Below, piece after piece: positions 7,513-18,868 of a stretch of 64,000 nucleotides of DNA. The DNA is from Flavobacteriaceae bacterium. GTDB lineage: Bacteria > Bacteroidota > Bacteroidia > Flavobacteriales > Flavobacteriaceae. Under the pieces are notes generated by a model. That model was not told the DNA's origin and did no database searches. It saw only the letters and a list, made by a program, of their open reading frames with translations. The first letter of the stretch is position 1, and the number at the start of each line of letters is the position of its first letter. The stretch spans positions 62,001-126,000 of the forward strand of contig JABGUL010000027.1 in the NCBI GenBank assembly GCA_018646605.1. The letters are read 5' to 3'. The translations under genes and the position numbers were made by a program.

Positions 7513-8940
7513 TTATAAGGTAAGCTTTTGGCTTAGGTCTTCAACATATTTTCTGAACTGTTTGTCAGTAAAACTAAGGTTGTCAACAGTTTTGCATGCA
7601 TGCAAAACTGTAGCATGATCTCTTTTACCAATTTGATTCCCAATACTAGCTAAAGATGCTTTGGTGAATTTTTTAGCAAAATACATTGCAAGTTGGCGGG
7701 CCTGAACGATATGTCTTCTTCTTGTTTTAGATTGGAGTGTTTCAACATCCATTTGGAAATAATCAGAAACAACTTTTTGAATGTAATCAATAGAAACCTC
7801 ACGCTTGGTGTTCTTAACAAACTTCATTACCACTTCTTGAGCAAGTTCAAGAGTTATTTCAGCTTTATTAAAGGAAGACTGAGCGATTAACGAGATAATT
7901 GCACCTTCTAACTCTCTGACGTTTGTTTTGATATTTTTTGCTACATATTCGATGATGTCATCATTGATATTCACACCATCTCGATATAACTTGTTTTTCA
8001 ATATTGAAATTCTAGTTTCGTAGTTTGGAAGTTGTAATTCAGCAGAAAGTCCCCACTTAAAACGAGAGAGTAAACGCTGTTCAATATCTTGCATGTCAAC
8101 AGGCGCCTTATCAGAAGTAAGTATGACTTGCTTTCCATTTTGATGTAAATGATTAAAGATGTGAAAAAATACATCTTGGGTTCCTGTTTTTCCTGAAAGA
8201 AACTGAACATCATCAATTATTAGTACATCTAACAGTTGGTAAAAATGAATAAAATCATTCCGAGTATTTTTCTTAACGGCTTCTATGTATTGCTGAGTAA
8301 ATTTTTCTGCAGCGATATAAAGAACCGTTTTGTCCTGATACTTTTCTTTAATTTCGACTCCTATAGCATGAGCCAAGTGAGTTTTTCCTAAACCAACTCC
8401 ACCAAAAATAAGGAGGGGGTTAAAAGATGTTCCTCCTGGTTTAGCAGAAACTGCTAATGCTGCTGATCTTCCGAGACGATTTGAATCACCTTCAAGGAAG
8501 TTGTCGAAGTTATAGTTAGGATTTAATTGAGATTCAATTTGTAAATTCTTAATTCCAGGAATTACAAATGGATTTTTCAATTCACCAGCATAAGAATTTA
8601 TTGGCGCATCTACGTCCTGAGTGAGAACACCAGAACGATTACTACTTGGAATTTTCTCAGTAAAGGGTGCTTTGTTACCAAAAGTATTTTCCATTCTAAT
8701 GGCATACAACAAACGGGCATCTTTACCAAGTTCACGTTGAAGAGCTGTCTTCAGAAGCTTTACGTAGTGCTCCTCCAACCATTCATAAAAGAACTTACTG
8801 GGGACTTGTATCGTTAAAATGTTTTCGCTAAGTTTTACAGGAGTAATGGGTTTAAACCAAGTTTTAAAAGCTTGAGGAGGAATATTATCTTCTATAAATG
8901 AGAGGCAATTTGTCCAAACTGTAGAAGCAGTAATATTCAT
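7513..8940 (-). CDS. dnaA: Chromosomal replication initiator DnaA
   Basis: ATP-dependent initiator that binds DnaA boxes and opens the origin. The 475-residue protein has domain I (residues 1-85, AFKTWFKP), a short linker, the AAA+ domain with Walker A GGVGLGKT (180-187) and Walker B VLIIDDVQF (about 239-247), and the C-terminal DNA-binding helix-turn-helix with the signature KRDHATVLHACKTV (about 442-455). No DnaA-box cluster is seen near the gene, which is common in Bacteroidetes. The upstream stretch is very AT-rich and lacks a clear -7 element. Confidence 0.98.
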   Translation of the reverse strand: MNITASTVWTNCLSFIEDNIPPQAFKTWFKPITPVKLSENILTIQVPSKFFYEWLEEHYVKLLKTALQRELGKDARLLYAIRMENTFGNKAPFTEKIPSSNRSGVLTQDVDAPINSYAGELKNPFVIPGIKNLQIESQLNPNYNFDNFLEGDSNRLGRSAALAVSAKPGGTSFNPLLIFGGVGLGKTHLAHAIGVEIKEKYQDKTVLYIAAEKFTQQYIEAVKKNTRNDFIHFYQLLDVLIIDDVQFLSGKTGTQDVFFHIFNHLHQNGKQVILTSDKAPVDMQDIEQRLLSRFKWGLSAELQLPNYETRISILKNKLYRDGVNINDDIIEYVAKNIKTNVRELEGAIISLIAQSSFNKAEITLELAQEVVMKFVKNTKREVSIDYIQKVVSDYFQMDVETLQSKTRRRHIVQARQLAMYFAKKFTKASLASIGNQIGKRDHATVLHACKTVDNLSFTDKQFRKYVEDLSQKLTL

Positions 8941-9134
8941 TTTTAAATTTATTTTGATTTTAAATTTATGGTTAACTCGTAATTCTTTGATTAATACAAA
9001 TATTGATTAAAAAATTCCAAAAAAAAAATCAAATTGCTATTGAATTATAACTTTTTTTTCATGATATTCTGAATCTGTGATTTGACAAGAAATTTGATTA
9101 ATCTCTTGTAAATTTATATTACTAATATGATTTG

Positions 9135-9530
9135 ATGAAATACAAAACAAAAAAAATTGATGTACGCTATTCAGAAACGGATCAGATGAAGTTTGTGCAT
9201 CACAGTAATTACCTAAAATACTTTGAATTAGCTAGGCTAGAATGGCTTACCTCAATGGATATATCGTATGCTCAAATGGAGCGAGAGGGTATTTTGATGC
9301 CGGTAGTAAAAGCTTCCTTGGAGTTTAAAACCCCTTTATATTATGGTGATTTTTTCCAAGTAACTGTTATCTTAAAAAACAATCCTAAAGCGACGTTGGA
9401 ATTTGATTATGTACTTGTGAACCAAAAGGATGAAATTATTTGTAAAGGAAATACGGTTTTAGCTTTCTTGTCCCCACAAACTAAAAGACCAATGCGATGT
9501 CCAAAATTTTTGCTTGAAAAGTTTAGTTGA
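9135..9530 (+). CDS. Acyl-CoA thioesterase, 4-hydroxybenzoyl-CoA thioesterase (YbgC) family
   Basis: Hot-dog-fold thioesterase of 131 residues. The N-terminal VRYSETDQMKFVHHSNYLKYFELAR carries the family motif, with the catalytic Asp in ETDQMKFVHH, and ARLEWL follows. Homologues hydrolyse short acyl-CoA or acyl-ACP thioesters; in proteobacteria YbgC is linked to Tol-Pal, but no tol genes are nearby. ATG at 9135 is preferred over a TTG one codon upstream. Its 3' end overlaps the convergent ribD by eight bases. Confidence 0.9.
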   Translation: MKYKTKKIDVRYSETDQMKFVHHSNYLKYFELARLEWLTSMDISYAQMEREGILMPVVKASLEFKTPLYYGDFFQVTVILKNNPKATLEFDYVLVNQKDEIICKGNTVLAFLSPQTKRPMRCPKFLLEKFS

Positions 9531-10566
9531 AATAGATTGATACAGTGTCTGTATCATTTTTTTCAATATTAAAAGCAGCTTTATTTATTTTTGGAGCTTT
9601 TACTCCCTTTATAAGTTCTTTATTGCTTGAAAAGATCCTTGCTTCATCCCACAATTTTGCATCGATGAATTTTTGCAATGTTATGAGTCCCCCCTCAACA
9701 ATGATAGATTGAATTTCATTTTCGTAACAATTTTGTAAAATTTTCTCAATAGAAAAAGGCTCTATTTTAATATATTTTTTGTTTTTCAGAAATGTGCCTG
9801 TTTTGTGATTAGTAAAAAAAATAGTAGGCTCTGAATCTGAATGTACACTTGAATCTACTGGAGTTCTTGCACTAGGATCAATAATAAGACGTAATGGGTT
9901 TTTTCCTGCCCATTCCCTGGTTGTTAATTTGGGATTGTCATTTACAACAGTTTGAACACCAACTAGTATAGCTGCTTCCTCACTTCTCCACTGATGTGCT
10001 TGTTGTTTTGAAATTGAGTTTGAAATCCAAAAAATTTCAGTTTTTTTGTTTTTATCAGATAAAGGAGCGATGAGTGAATCTTTTGTTTGAGCCCACTTTA
10101 ATATGACATAGGGGCGCTTTTTTTTATGAAAGGTAAAAAAACGACGATTGAGGAAATCACTTTCTTTCTGTAAAACATGGGTTACAACTTCACAGCCTGC
10201 GGCTTTTAATTTTTTTATACCATTTCCAGCAACCTTTGGATTAGGATCATTAGATCCAATTACGACTCTTGGTATCTTTGAAGAAATAATTAAATCTGAA
10301 CAAGGAGGTGTCTTCCCAAAATGACTGCATGGCTCAAGATTGACATAAAGGGTAGATTTTTTTAAAAGGTTTTTATTGATCACTTGGTTGATTGCATTAA
10401 CTTCTGCATGAGCTCCCCCTGCTTGTTTATGCCAACCTTCACCAATAATTACATTATCATGAACAATTATAGAACCCACTAAAGGATTAGGATAGGTGCT
10501 CCCCAATGCCATTTTTGCAAGCTCATGGCAGCGTTTCATGTAGAATAAGTCTTGTTCTTTGTTCAA
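9523..10566 (-). CDS. ribD: Bifunctional riboflavin deaminase/reductase RibD
   Basis: Carries out the deamination and reduction steps of riboflavin synthesis. The N-terminal deaminase domain has the zinc ligands His53 (AHAEVNA, proton donor Glu55), Cys80 and Cys89 (PCSHFGKTPPC). The C-terminal reductase domain (about 150-347) has the substrate region WRSEEAAILVGVQTVVNDNP and a nucleotide-binding VEGG near residue 285. Full family length. It stands alone, with no other rib gene in the window. Confidence 0.95.
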   Translation of the reverse strand: MNKEQDLFYMKRCHELAKMALGSTYPNPLVGSIIVHDNVIIGEGWHKQAGGAHAEVNAINQVINKNLLKKSTLYVNLEPCSHFGKTPPCSDLIISSKIPRVVIGSNDPNPKVAGNGIKKLKAAGCEVVTHVLQKESDFLNRRFFTFHKKKRPYVILKWAQTKDSLIAPLSDKNKKTEIFWISNSISKQQAHQWRSEEAAILVGVQTVVNDNPKLTTREWAGKNPLRLIIDPSARTPVDSSVHSDSEPTIFFTNHKTGTFLKNKKYIKIEPFSIEKILQNCYENEIQSIIVEGGLITLQKFIDAKLWDEARIFSSNKELIKGVKAPKINKAAFNIEKNDTDTVSIYFN

Positions 10567-10642
10567 ATCTAAGTGTAAATAAATTTGCTTTAGTTGTTAA
10601 GCAAATTAAAATTGACTGTAAATTTATAACAAAATTTAAGGA

Positions 10643-11118
10643 ATGCACATTCGACCTATTGAAGCATCTGATAATAAACTCCTTGCTGTTGCTATTCGTT
10701 CAGTTTTGATTGAAATGGGAGTGCCAAAAGTTGGTACAGCTTATGCTGATGTTGAGCTTGACGCTATGTTTGAGACTTACCTGGATGAAAGGGCAATTTA
10801 TTATGTAGTTTATGAAGGTGAAAATATTTTAGGAGGCGCAGGTATTGCTACCTTGAAGAATGGAGATTCTTCAGTATGTGAATTACAAAAGATGTATTTT
10901 ACATCGAAAGCCAGAGGGAAAGGACTTGGGCTTGAAATGATTCAGAAATGCCTTGATTTTGCAGTGTCAAAGGATTTTAAATTGTGCTATATTGAAACCA
11001 TGCCTAATATGGAAGCTGCACAAAAATTATATAAAAAAGTGGGTTTTGATTATATTAATCATCCCATGGGAAATACCGGACATTGTTCTTGTCCTATTTG
11101 GATGACAAAAGCATTGGT

Positions 11119-11122
<4 letters not shown>
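10643..11122 (+). CDS. GNAT-family N-acetyltransferase
   Basis: Predicted acetyltransferase of 159 residues. MHIRPIEASDN opens the protein; CELQKMYFTSKARGKGLGLE contains the acetyl-CoA binding motif A (ARGKGLG) and YIETMPNMEAAQKLYKKVGF is motif B. The C-terminal GNTGHCSCPIWMTKAL is cysteine-containing and typical of a Bacteroidetes subgroup annotated as acetyltransferase. The substrate is unknown. Its stop overlaps the prmC start by ATGA, so the two are probably translated from one message. Confidence 0.87.
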
Positions 11123-13981
<2,859 letters not shown>

Positions 13982-14055
13982 TTGTTATGTATGTAACATT
14001 TTAACAAAAAAAAACACGAAATATTTTTTTTTTATGCAGCGACTAATTGTTTCCC

Positions 14056-14063
14056 TAATATTG
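14056..14063 (+). promoter_or_regulatory. -7-like element before the DUF6913-like gene
   Basis: TAATATTG differs from TAnnTTTG at one base and lies ten bases before the ATG; TTTA 21 bases upstream could act as -33. Confidence 0.35.
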
Positions 14064-14073
14064 CAACGATATA

Positions 14074-14598
14074 ATGTTTAGATTTTTATCAGATTTTGTT
14101 TTGCGCTATAGACTTAATAAGAATTTAAAGCAGTTAGCGGGAGTATCAAAAGAGCGTTTTACTCATTTTAAAAACATCATTATTTTAATTCCTCAAGAAT
14201 ATGAAATAGAGGATCAATTGTTTTTAAAACTTTCAAAAGAATTAAAAGTTCATAAACAAGATATATCAATTGTACAGTTTGGTAAGAATGATGAAAGTGA
14301 AGTGAGTGGCAAAATGATTTACAAAATGAATTTTTCTAAAAAGGCGATCAGTTTTTGGGGTGTTTTAAATGATGATCATGTATTGTTTTTCGACAAAAAA
14401 TTTGATTTATTAATTAATTATTTTGATGATAAAACCTTGTTACCTTCCTATGTTAGTAGTCTATGTAAAGCAAAATTTAGATTGGGTTTTTCTAACGCAG
14501 ATCATACTTTAAATGATTTAATTCTAACAATTAATCCTAAAGATGTTGATCTATTTCTTTCCGAATCAATAAAGTATTTGAGAACAATAATAAAATAA
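14074..14598 (+). CDS. Conserved flavobacterial protein (DUF6913-like), function unknown
   Basis: A 174-residue cytoplasmic protein with no signal peptide or membrane helix. It starts MFRFLSDFVLRYRLNKNL and has alternating strands and helices (FKNIIILIPQEYEIED, LFFDKKFDLLINYFDD, KAKFRLGFSN). I associate this pattern with a family found next to dapA in flavobacteria, from memory and not checked. It lies five bases before dapA, so co-expression is likely; a role in envelope or cell-wall precursor synthesis is only a guess from context. Confidence 0.7.
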   Translation: MFRFLSDFVLRYRLNKNLKQLAGVSKERFTHFKNIIILIPQEYEIEDQLFLKLSKELKVHKQDISIVQFGKNDESEVSGKMIYKMNFSKKAISFWGVLNDDHVLFFDKKFDLLINYFDDKTLLPSYVSSLCKAKFRLGFSNADHTLNDLILTINPKDVDLFLSESIKYLRTIIK

Positions 14599-14603
14599 GT
14601 CTT

Positions 14604-15488
14604 ATGAATTTAAAGGGATTAGGAGTAGCCATGGTTACTCCATTTAACCAAGACGGAAATGTTGATTTTGATGCGATTCCTAAAGTTGTAGAAAACATCA
14701 TTACAGGTCATGCAGACTACATCGTTGTGATGGGAACTACTGCCGAGGTTTCTGCTCTTAGTGACTCGGAAAAAAAGGCAGTTATCAATGCAATTTGTGA
14801 TGCAAACCAAAATAAAGTTCCATTGGTCATTGGTATAGGGGGAAATAATACAACAAAAGTATGTGAAGAAATCCAAGCAACAGATTTAAGTCCATTTCAG
14901 GCCATCTTATCTGTATCACCCTATTATAACAAGCCTACACAAGAAGGAATTTATCAGCATTACAAACAAATTGCAAATGTAAGTCCACTTCCTGTAATTG
15001 TTTATAATGTACCCTCGAGAACGGGTAGTAACATTGAACCATCGACCTTTGTAAAATTGGCAGATGAGGTTGATAATATTATTGGTATTAAGGAAGCGAG
15101 TGGTGACATGGATCAGGCGCAGCAAATTTTAAAAGACTGTGCCTCTCATATACAGGTTATTTCAGGCGACGATGCATTAACATTGCCTATGTTATTAGCA
15201 GGTGCTGTTGGCACTATATCCGTTTTAGGAAATGCTCTACCTATACCTTTGAAAGAAATGTTTCATTATGTAGAAACAGGAAATTTAAAAAAGGCTTATG
15301 CTTTACATTATCAATTGTTAGACGTGATTAATCTTATTTTTGAGGAAGGAAACCCTGTAGGGATAAAAGCTTTGATGGAGTCAATGGATTATTGTGAAGG
15401 AACAGTTCGGTTGCCTTTGATAAAAGCTACACCTTCTTTAAAAGAACGCCTTCAGCGTGCTTTAGAAACATCTATATTCACTTTATAA
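14604..15488 (+). CDS. dapA: 4-hydroxy-tetrahydrodipicolinate synthase
   Basis: Condenses pyruvate with aspartate semialdehyde, the first committed step to diaminopimelate and lysine. The TIM-barrel protein of 294 residues has the Schiff-base lysine Lys163 in GIKEASGD, Tyr134 in VIVYNVPSRTG, and the GTTAEVSALS loop near 44-53 with the usual second threonine. It is apparently co-transcribed with the upstream small gene. The other lysine gene in the window, dapF, is 10 kb away. Confidence 0.96.
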   Translation: MNLKGLGVAMVTPFNQDGNVDFDAIPKVVENIITGHADYIVVMGTTAEVSALSDSEKKAVINAICDANQNKVPLVIGIGGNNTTKVCEEIQATDLSPFQAILSVSPYYNKPTQEGIYQHYKQIANVSPLPVIVYNVPSRTGSNIEPSTFVKLADEVDNIIGIKEASGDMDQAQQILKDCASHIQVISGDDALTLPMLLAGAVGTISVLGNALPIPLKEMFHYVETGNLKKAYALHYQLLDVINLIFEEGNPVGIKALMESMDYCEGTVRLPLIKATPSLKERLQRALETSIFTL

Positions 15489-15514
15489 CTTTAAAAAGTA
15501 TACTTTAACATTGT

Positions 15515-15537
15515 CTTTGTAATAAAAATTTACAAAG
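15515..15537 (+). terminator. Weak hairpin after dapA
   Basis: Perfect 8-base stem CTTTGTAA / TTACAAAG with a 7-base loop in the dapA-bamD gap. It is AT-rich and has no U-tract, so termination activity is doubtful. Confidence 0.3.
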
Positions 15538-15551
15538 TCCATGATATTTAG

Positions 15552-15559
15552 TACTTTCG
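15552..15559 (+). promoter_or_regulatory. -7-like element of bamD, adjacent to the ATG
   Basis: TACTTTCG differs from TAnnTTTG at one base and ends four bases before the bamD ATG, predicting a leaderless or nearly leaderless transcript. Confidence 0.4.
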
Positions 15560-15563
15560 CAGG

Positions 15564-16391
15564 ATGAATTTCAAACCGCTTTCAGTCTTGAGTTTAATAG
15601 TGTTGTTGTCAACATTCATTTCTTGTAATGAGTATCAGAAGTTATTGAATAGTGATGACGCCTCTGAAAAATACAAGCAAGCAGAAGTTTATTATAATAG
15701 TGGAGAATACCGTAAGGCAAATCGCTTATTTGAGCAAATTATCCCCAAGTATAGAGGAAAAGCACAAGCACAGCGAATTATTTTCTTTTTTGCAGATTCA
15801 TATTTCCAAACAAAGAGTTATTATCTAGCGGCTTACCAGTATGAAAATTTCATAAAATCATACCCCCAAAGTGACCGTATACAAGAAGCTACATTTAAAG
15901 CAGCAAAAAGTTATTATTTCTCATCCCCAAAGTTTAGTTTAGATCAAGAAGATACTTATACGGCTATTGAAAAGCTTCAAGTTTTTATAAATTTATATCC
16001 CAATTCAGAATTTATTGTTGAAGCCAATCAGATGATTTCTGAATTACAAGAAAAACTAGAGCAAAAAGATTTTGAAATAGCAAAGCAGTATTATACTATT
16101 AGAGATTATCAATCAGCCATTAAATCAAGCGAAAATTTTATTGCAAGTTTCCCTGGAACAAAATACAGAGAATCAGCATTATTTAACAAATTTAAGGCCT
16201 CTTATGAAATAGCAGTAAACAGTGTGTTTTCCAAAAAATTAGATCGTTTACAAGAATTACAACAACAATACGAAGTTATTTTACGTTATTATCCCGAAAC
16301 TTTATTTTTGAGTGAGTTAGAAGATAAAATGAAAACGGTAAATACAGAAATTGATAAATTAAAACAGACCACCACAACCCTCACAAAATAA
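15564..16391 (+). CDS. bamD: Outer-membrane assembly lipoprotein BamD
   Basis: Lipoprotein of the BAM complex that inserts beta-barrel proteins into the outer membrane. The signal peptide ends in the lipobox TFISC (Cys21). The rest is made of TPR-like helical repeats: YNSGEYRKANRLFEQIIPKY, FFADSYFQTKSYYLAAYQYE, YTIRDYQSAIKSSENFIASF and others. Length 275 and repeat layout agree with Bacteroidetes BamD. It starts a tight row with the omega subunit, coaBC and a PorD-like gene, an arrangement common in flavobacteria. Confidence 0.93.
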   Translation: MNFKPLSVLSLIVLLSTFISCNEYQKLLNSDDASEKYKQAEVYYNSGEYRKANRLFEQIIPKYRGKAQAQRIIFFFADSYFQTKSYYLAAYQYENFIKSYPQSDRIQEATFKAAKSYYFSSPKFSLDQEDTYTAIEKLQVFINLYPNSEFIVEANQMISELQEKLEQKDFEIAKQYYTIRDYQSAIKSSENFIASFPGTKYRESALFNKFKASYEIAVNSVFSKKLDRLQELQQQYEVILRYYPETLFLSELEDKMKTVNTEIDKLKQTTTTLTK

Positions 16392-16395
16392 TCAT

Positions 16396-16725
16396 ATGAC
16401 AAAGTATAGAGAATCAAAAGCTGCCCTTAATTCAAAAACCTATGACCGTAACAAACTTGAAGCGGCTACAGAGAATATTTATGAAGCATTAGCTATTATA
16501 GCAAAACGTTCCATTCAAATCAATTTGGACATTAAGAAAGAATTGCATGAAAAATTGGAGGAATTTGCTACTCACAATGATAGTTTAGAGGAAATTTTCG
16601 AAAATAAAGAACAAATTGAAGTTTCGCGCTTTTATGAACGTTTGCCGAAACCTCATGCACTAGCTGTTGAAGAGTGGTTAAATGAAAAGATATACCACCG
16701 TAACACTGATGAACCTAATAGCTAA
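16396..16725 (+). CDS. rpoZ: RNA polymerase omega subunit, Bacteroidetes type (Rpb6 family)
   Basis: Small RNA polymerase assembly subunit. The 109 residues contain the omega/Rpb6-like helix NKLEAATENIYEALAIIAKR (about 20-39, usually written as R.. E.ATGNIYEAVAIIAKR), followed by a charged helix and a C-terminal extension typical of Bacteroidetes. It sits four bases after bamD and two bases before coaBC; omega is also next to coaBC in many other bacteria, which supports the call. Confidence 0.85.
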   Translation: MTKYRESKAALNSKTYDRNKLEAATENIYEALAIIAKRSIQINLDIKKELHEKLEEFATHNDSLEEIFENKEQIEVSRFYERLPKPHALAVEEWLNEKIYHRNTDEPNS

Positions 16726-16727
16726 CG

Positions 16728-17936
16728 ATGAGTTTGCTAGGCGGTAAAAAGATATTACTCGGAATTTCGGGAGGAATAGCCGCTTACAAAACACCTTTGT
16801 TAGTTCGGGAATTAATTAAAAATGGCGCTCAGGTTCGTGTGGTTATGACCCCTGCAGCAAAAGATTTTGTCACTCCTTTGACACTGTCTACACTTTCAAA
16901 AAATCCAGTACTTTCCAGTTTTTCTGCAACAGACCAGGATAATCCTCTTTGGAATGATCACGTAGAATTAGGTCTTTGGGCAGACCTTATGCTAATTGCT
17001 CCTGCAACTTCCAACACACTATCTGCAATGGCTCATGGGCGTTGTAATAACTTGCTCCTTGCTGTGTATCTCTCTGCCAAATGTCCCATTTTTATTGCTC
17101 CAGCAATGGATCTAGACATGTTTGCACATCCTGCGAACAAAAAAAACATTGAGATCTTATCTTCTTGTGGGAATTCAATTCTTCCTGTTGGAGAAGGTTT
17201 TTTAGCAAGTGGACTTGAAGGTAAAGGACGCATGTTGGAGCCAGATCAAATTACAAGTTATATTATTGATTTTTTCAATCCAAATTTACCCCTTAAAGGT
17301 AAGCGCGTATTGATTACGGCTGGTCCAACCTTTGAAGCAATTGATCCAGTTCGATTTATTGGTAATCATGCCTCTGGTAAAATGGGTTTTGCATTGGCAG
17401 AAGTTGCTGCCAATTTAGGGGCTAAAGTTACATTAGTTAGCGGTCCTACATCAGAAAGAACAAACCATCCTCATATCAATGTCAAAGCAGTCGTAAGCGC
17501 CTCAGAAATGTTTGAAGCAGTCAAAGACGTTTATGACAATGTTCATATCGCCATAGGTGCAGCAGCAGTTGCTGATTACAAACCTGAAGTGAAAGAAAAA
17601 CATAAGATTAAAAAGAAAAGCGATCACCTTGCAATCAATCTGGTACCTACTAAGGATATTCTTGCCTACATGGGGGAACATAAAAAAGGGCAATATCTTT
17701 TAGGTTTTGCCCTAGAAACTCAAAATGAGCTAGAAAATGCATTGGAAAAACTTCAACGAAAAAACTTAGATGGAATAGTATTGAATTCAATGCAAGATAA
17801 AGGAGCAGGATTTTCAGTTTCTACCAATAAAATAACTTTTATCCATTCCGACAAGAGTATACACAACTTCCCTTTACAGTCCAAATGGGCCTGTGCGGAA
17901 ACTATTTTTGACCAAATCTTAACCTATGATTCGTAA
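16728..17936 (+). CDS. coaBC: Bifunctional phosphopantothenoylcysteine decarboxylase/synthetase
   Basis: Adds cysteine to 4'-phosphopantothenate and decarboxylates the product in coenzyme A synthesis. The N-terminal flavoprotein domain (about 1-185) has GISGGIAAYK, the active-site His78 (WNDHVELG) and PAMDLDMF (125-132). The substrate-flap cysteine of E. coli Dfp is replaced here by serine (LASGLEGKGRM), which I believe is usual in this phylum. The C-terminal synthetase domain starts at about 192 with VLITAGPTFEAIDPVRFI. The protein is 402 residues; its end overlaps the next gene by 11 bases. Confidence 0.95.
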   Translation: MSLLGGKKILLGISGGIAAYKTPLLVRELIKNGAQVRVVMTPAAKDFVTPLTLSTLSKNPVLSSFSATDQDNPLWNDHVELGLWADLMLIAPATSNTLSAMAHGRCNNLLLAVYLSAKCPIFIAPAMDLDMFAHPANKKNIEILSSCGNSILPVGEGFLASGLEGKGRMLEPDQITSYIIDFFNPNLPLKGKRVLITAGPTFEAIDPVRFIGNHASGKMGFALAEVAANLGAKVTLVSGPTSERTNHPHINVKAVVSASEMFEAVKDVYDNVHIAIGAAAVADYKPEVKEKHKIKKKSDHLAINLVPTKDILAYMGEHKKGQYLLGFALETQNELENALEKLQRKNLDGIVLNSMQDKGAGFSVSTNKITFIHSDKSIHNFPLQSKWACAETIFDQILTYDS

Positions 17937-18816
17937 ATTTTTAATACTGTTTTTATTTTGTTCATCGATTCAAACTCACGCCCAAGAGTTAAATGCTCAG
18001 GTGGTTGTGAATTCTGATTTGGTCAATCAAACCAACCAGCAGGTTTTTAAAACCCTTGAACGTTCATTAAATGAACTAATTAACACGCAAGTCTGGACAG
18101 GCGATTCTTATTTAAATCAGGAGCGAATAACCTGTTCCTTTGTTTTTAATCTTTCACGATATAGTAATGGTCAGTTTGAAGCGACACTTCAAGTTCAGTC
18201 GCAACGACCTGTCTTTGACACAAATTATGACAGCCCCATATTAAATTTCTTAGATAAAGACATTGTTTTTTCCTATCAGGAGTTTGAACCACTTTTTTTC
18301 AACCAATCTAGCTTTGAGTCGAATTTGATTTCTCTAATTAGTTATTATGCTTATGTTATCATTGGAATGGATGCTGATAGTTTTTCTCAAGAGGGTGGAA
18401 CACCCTATTATGAAAGAGCATTACAGGCAGTCAATTTAGCGCAGGTTTCTTCACGTAGTGGATGGAAGCCTTCTGATGGTACAAGAAACCGATTTTGGTT
18501 AATTGATGCCCTACGATCCAATACATTTCGTGAATTTAGACAAACGTTATATGATTATCACCGTCAGGGTTTGGATAAAATGACTGATGATCCCCTCGCT
18601 GGAAAAATTGGTCTTATGGGAGCAATAAAAAAGCTTGAACCTCTCAATCAAAGAAGACCTAATAATTTTCTGATACAAATCTTTTTTGATGCTAAAGTTG
18701 AAGAAATTGTAAATCTCTTTCAAGACGGACCCAAAGTCGATTTTAAGGAGACCGAAGAAATATTAAAAAAAATAGCCCCTTTCTTTGGTGCAAGATGGAA
18801 ACAAATCAAGGCTTAA
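17926..18816 (+). CDS. DUF4835 family protein, PorD-like
   Basis: Secreted protein of 296 residues with signal peptide MIRKFLILFLFCSSIQTHAQ. The following QELNAQVVVNSDLVNQTNQQ and the later NLAQVSSRSGWKP are characteristic of DUF4835. Members lie between coaBC and recN throughout flavobacteria and are named PorD in some annotations because of a link with type IX secretion; that functional link is recalled, not shown here. Its start lies inside the end of coaBC. Confidence 0.8.
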   Translation: MIRKFLILFLFCSSIQTHAQELNAQVVVNSDLVNQTNQQVFKTLERSLNELINTQVWTGDSYLNQERITCSFVFNLSRYSNGQFEATLQVQSQRPVFDTNYDSPILNFLDKDIVFSYQEFEPLFFNQSSFESNLISLISYYAYVIIGMDADSFSQEGGTPYYERALQAVNLAQVSSRSGWKPSDGTRNRFWLIDALRSNTFREFRQTLYDYHRQGLDKMTDDPLAGKIGLMGAIKKLEPLNQRRPNNFLIQIFFDAKVEEIVNLFQDGPKVDFKETEEILKKIAPFFGARWKQIKA

Positions 18817-18832
18817 TTTTTTAGAATATCCG

Positions 18833-18840
18833 TATCTTTC
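18833..18840 (+). promoter_or_regulatory. -7-like element of recN
   Basis: TATCTTTC (one base off TAnnTTTG) lies in the PorD-recN gap, 28 bases before the proposed TTG start. Confidence 0.35.
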
Positions 18841-18868
18841 AAGCAAATTCTTAATCCGTAGAAACGCT

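Noticed and set aside
8941-9134. Possible replication origin beside dnaA
   Set aside because: The stretch is AT-rich but has no TTATCCACA-like boxes, and in Bacteroidetes the origin is often not next to dnaA.
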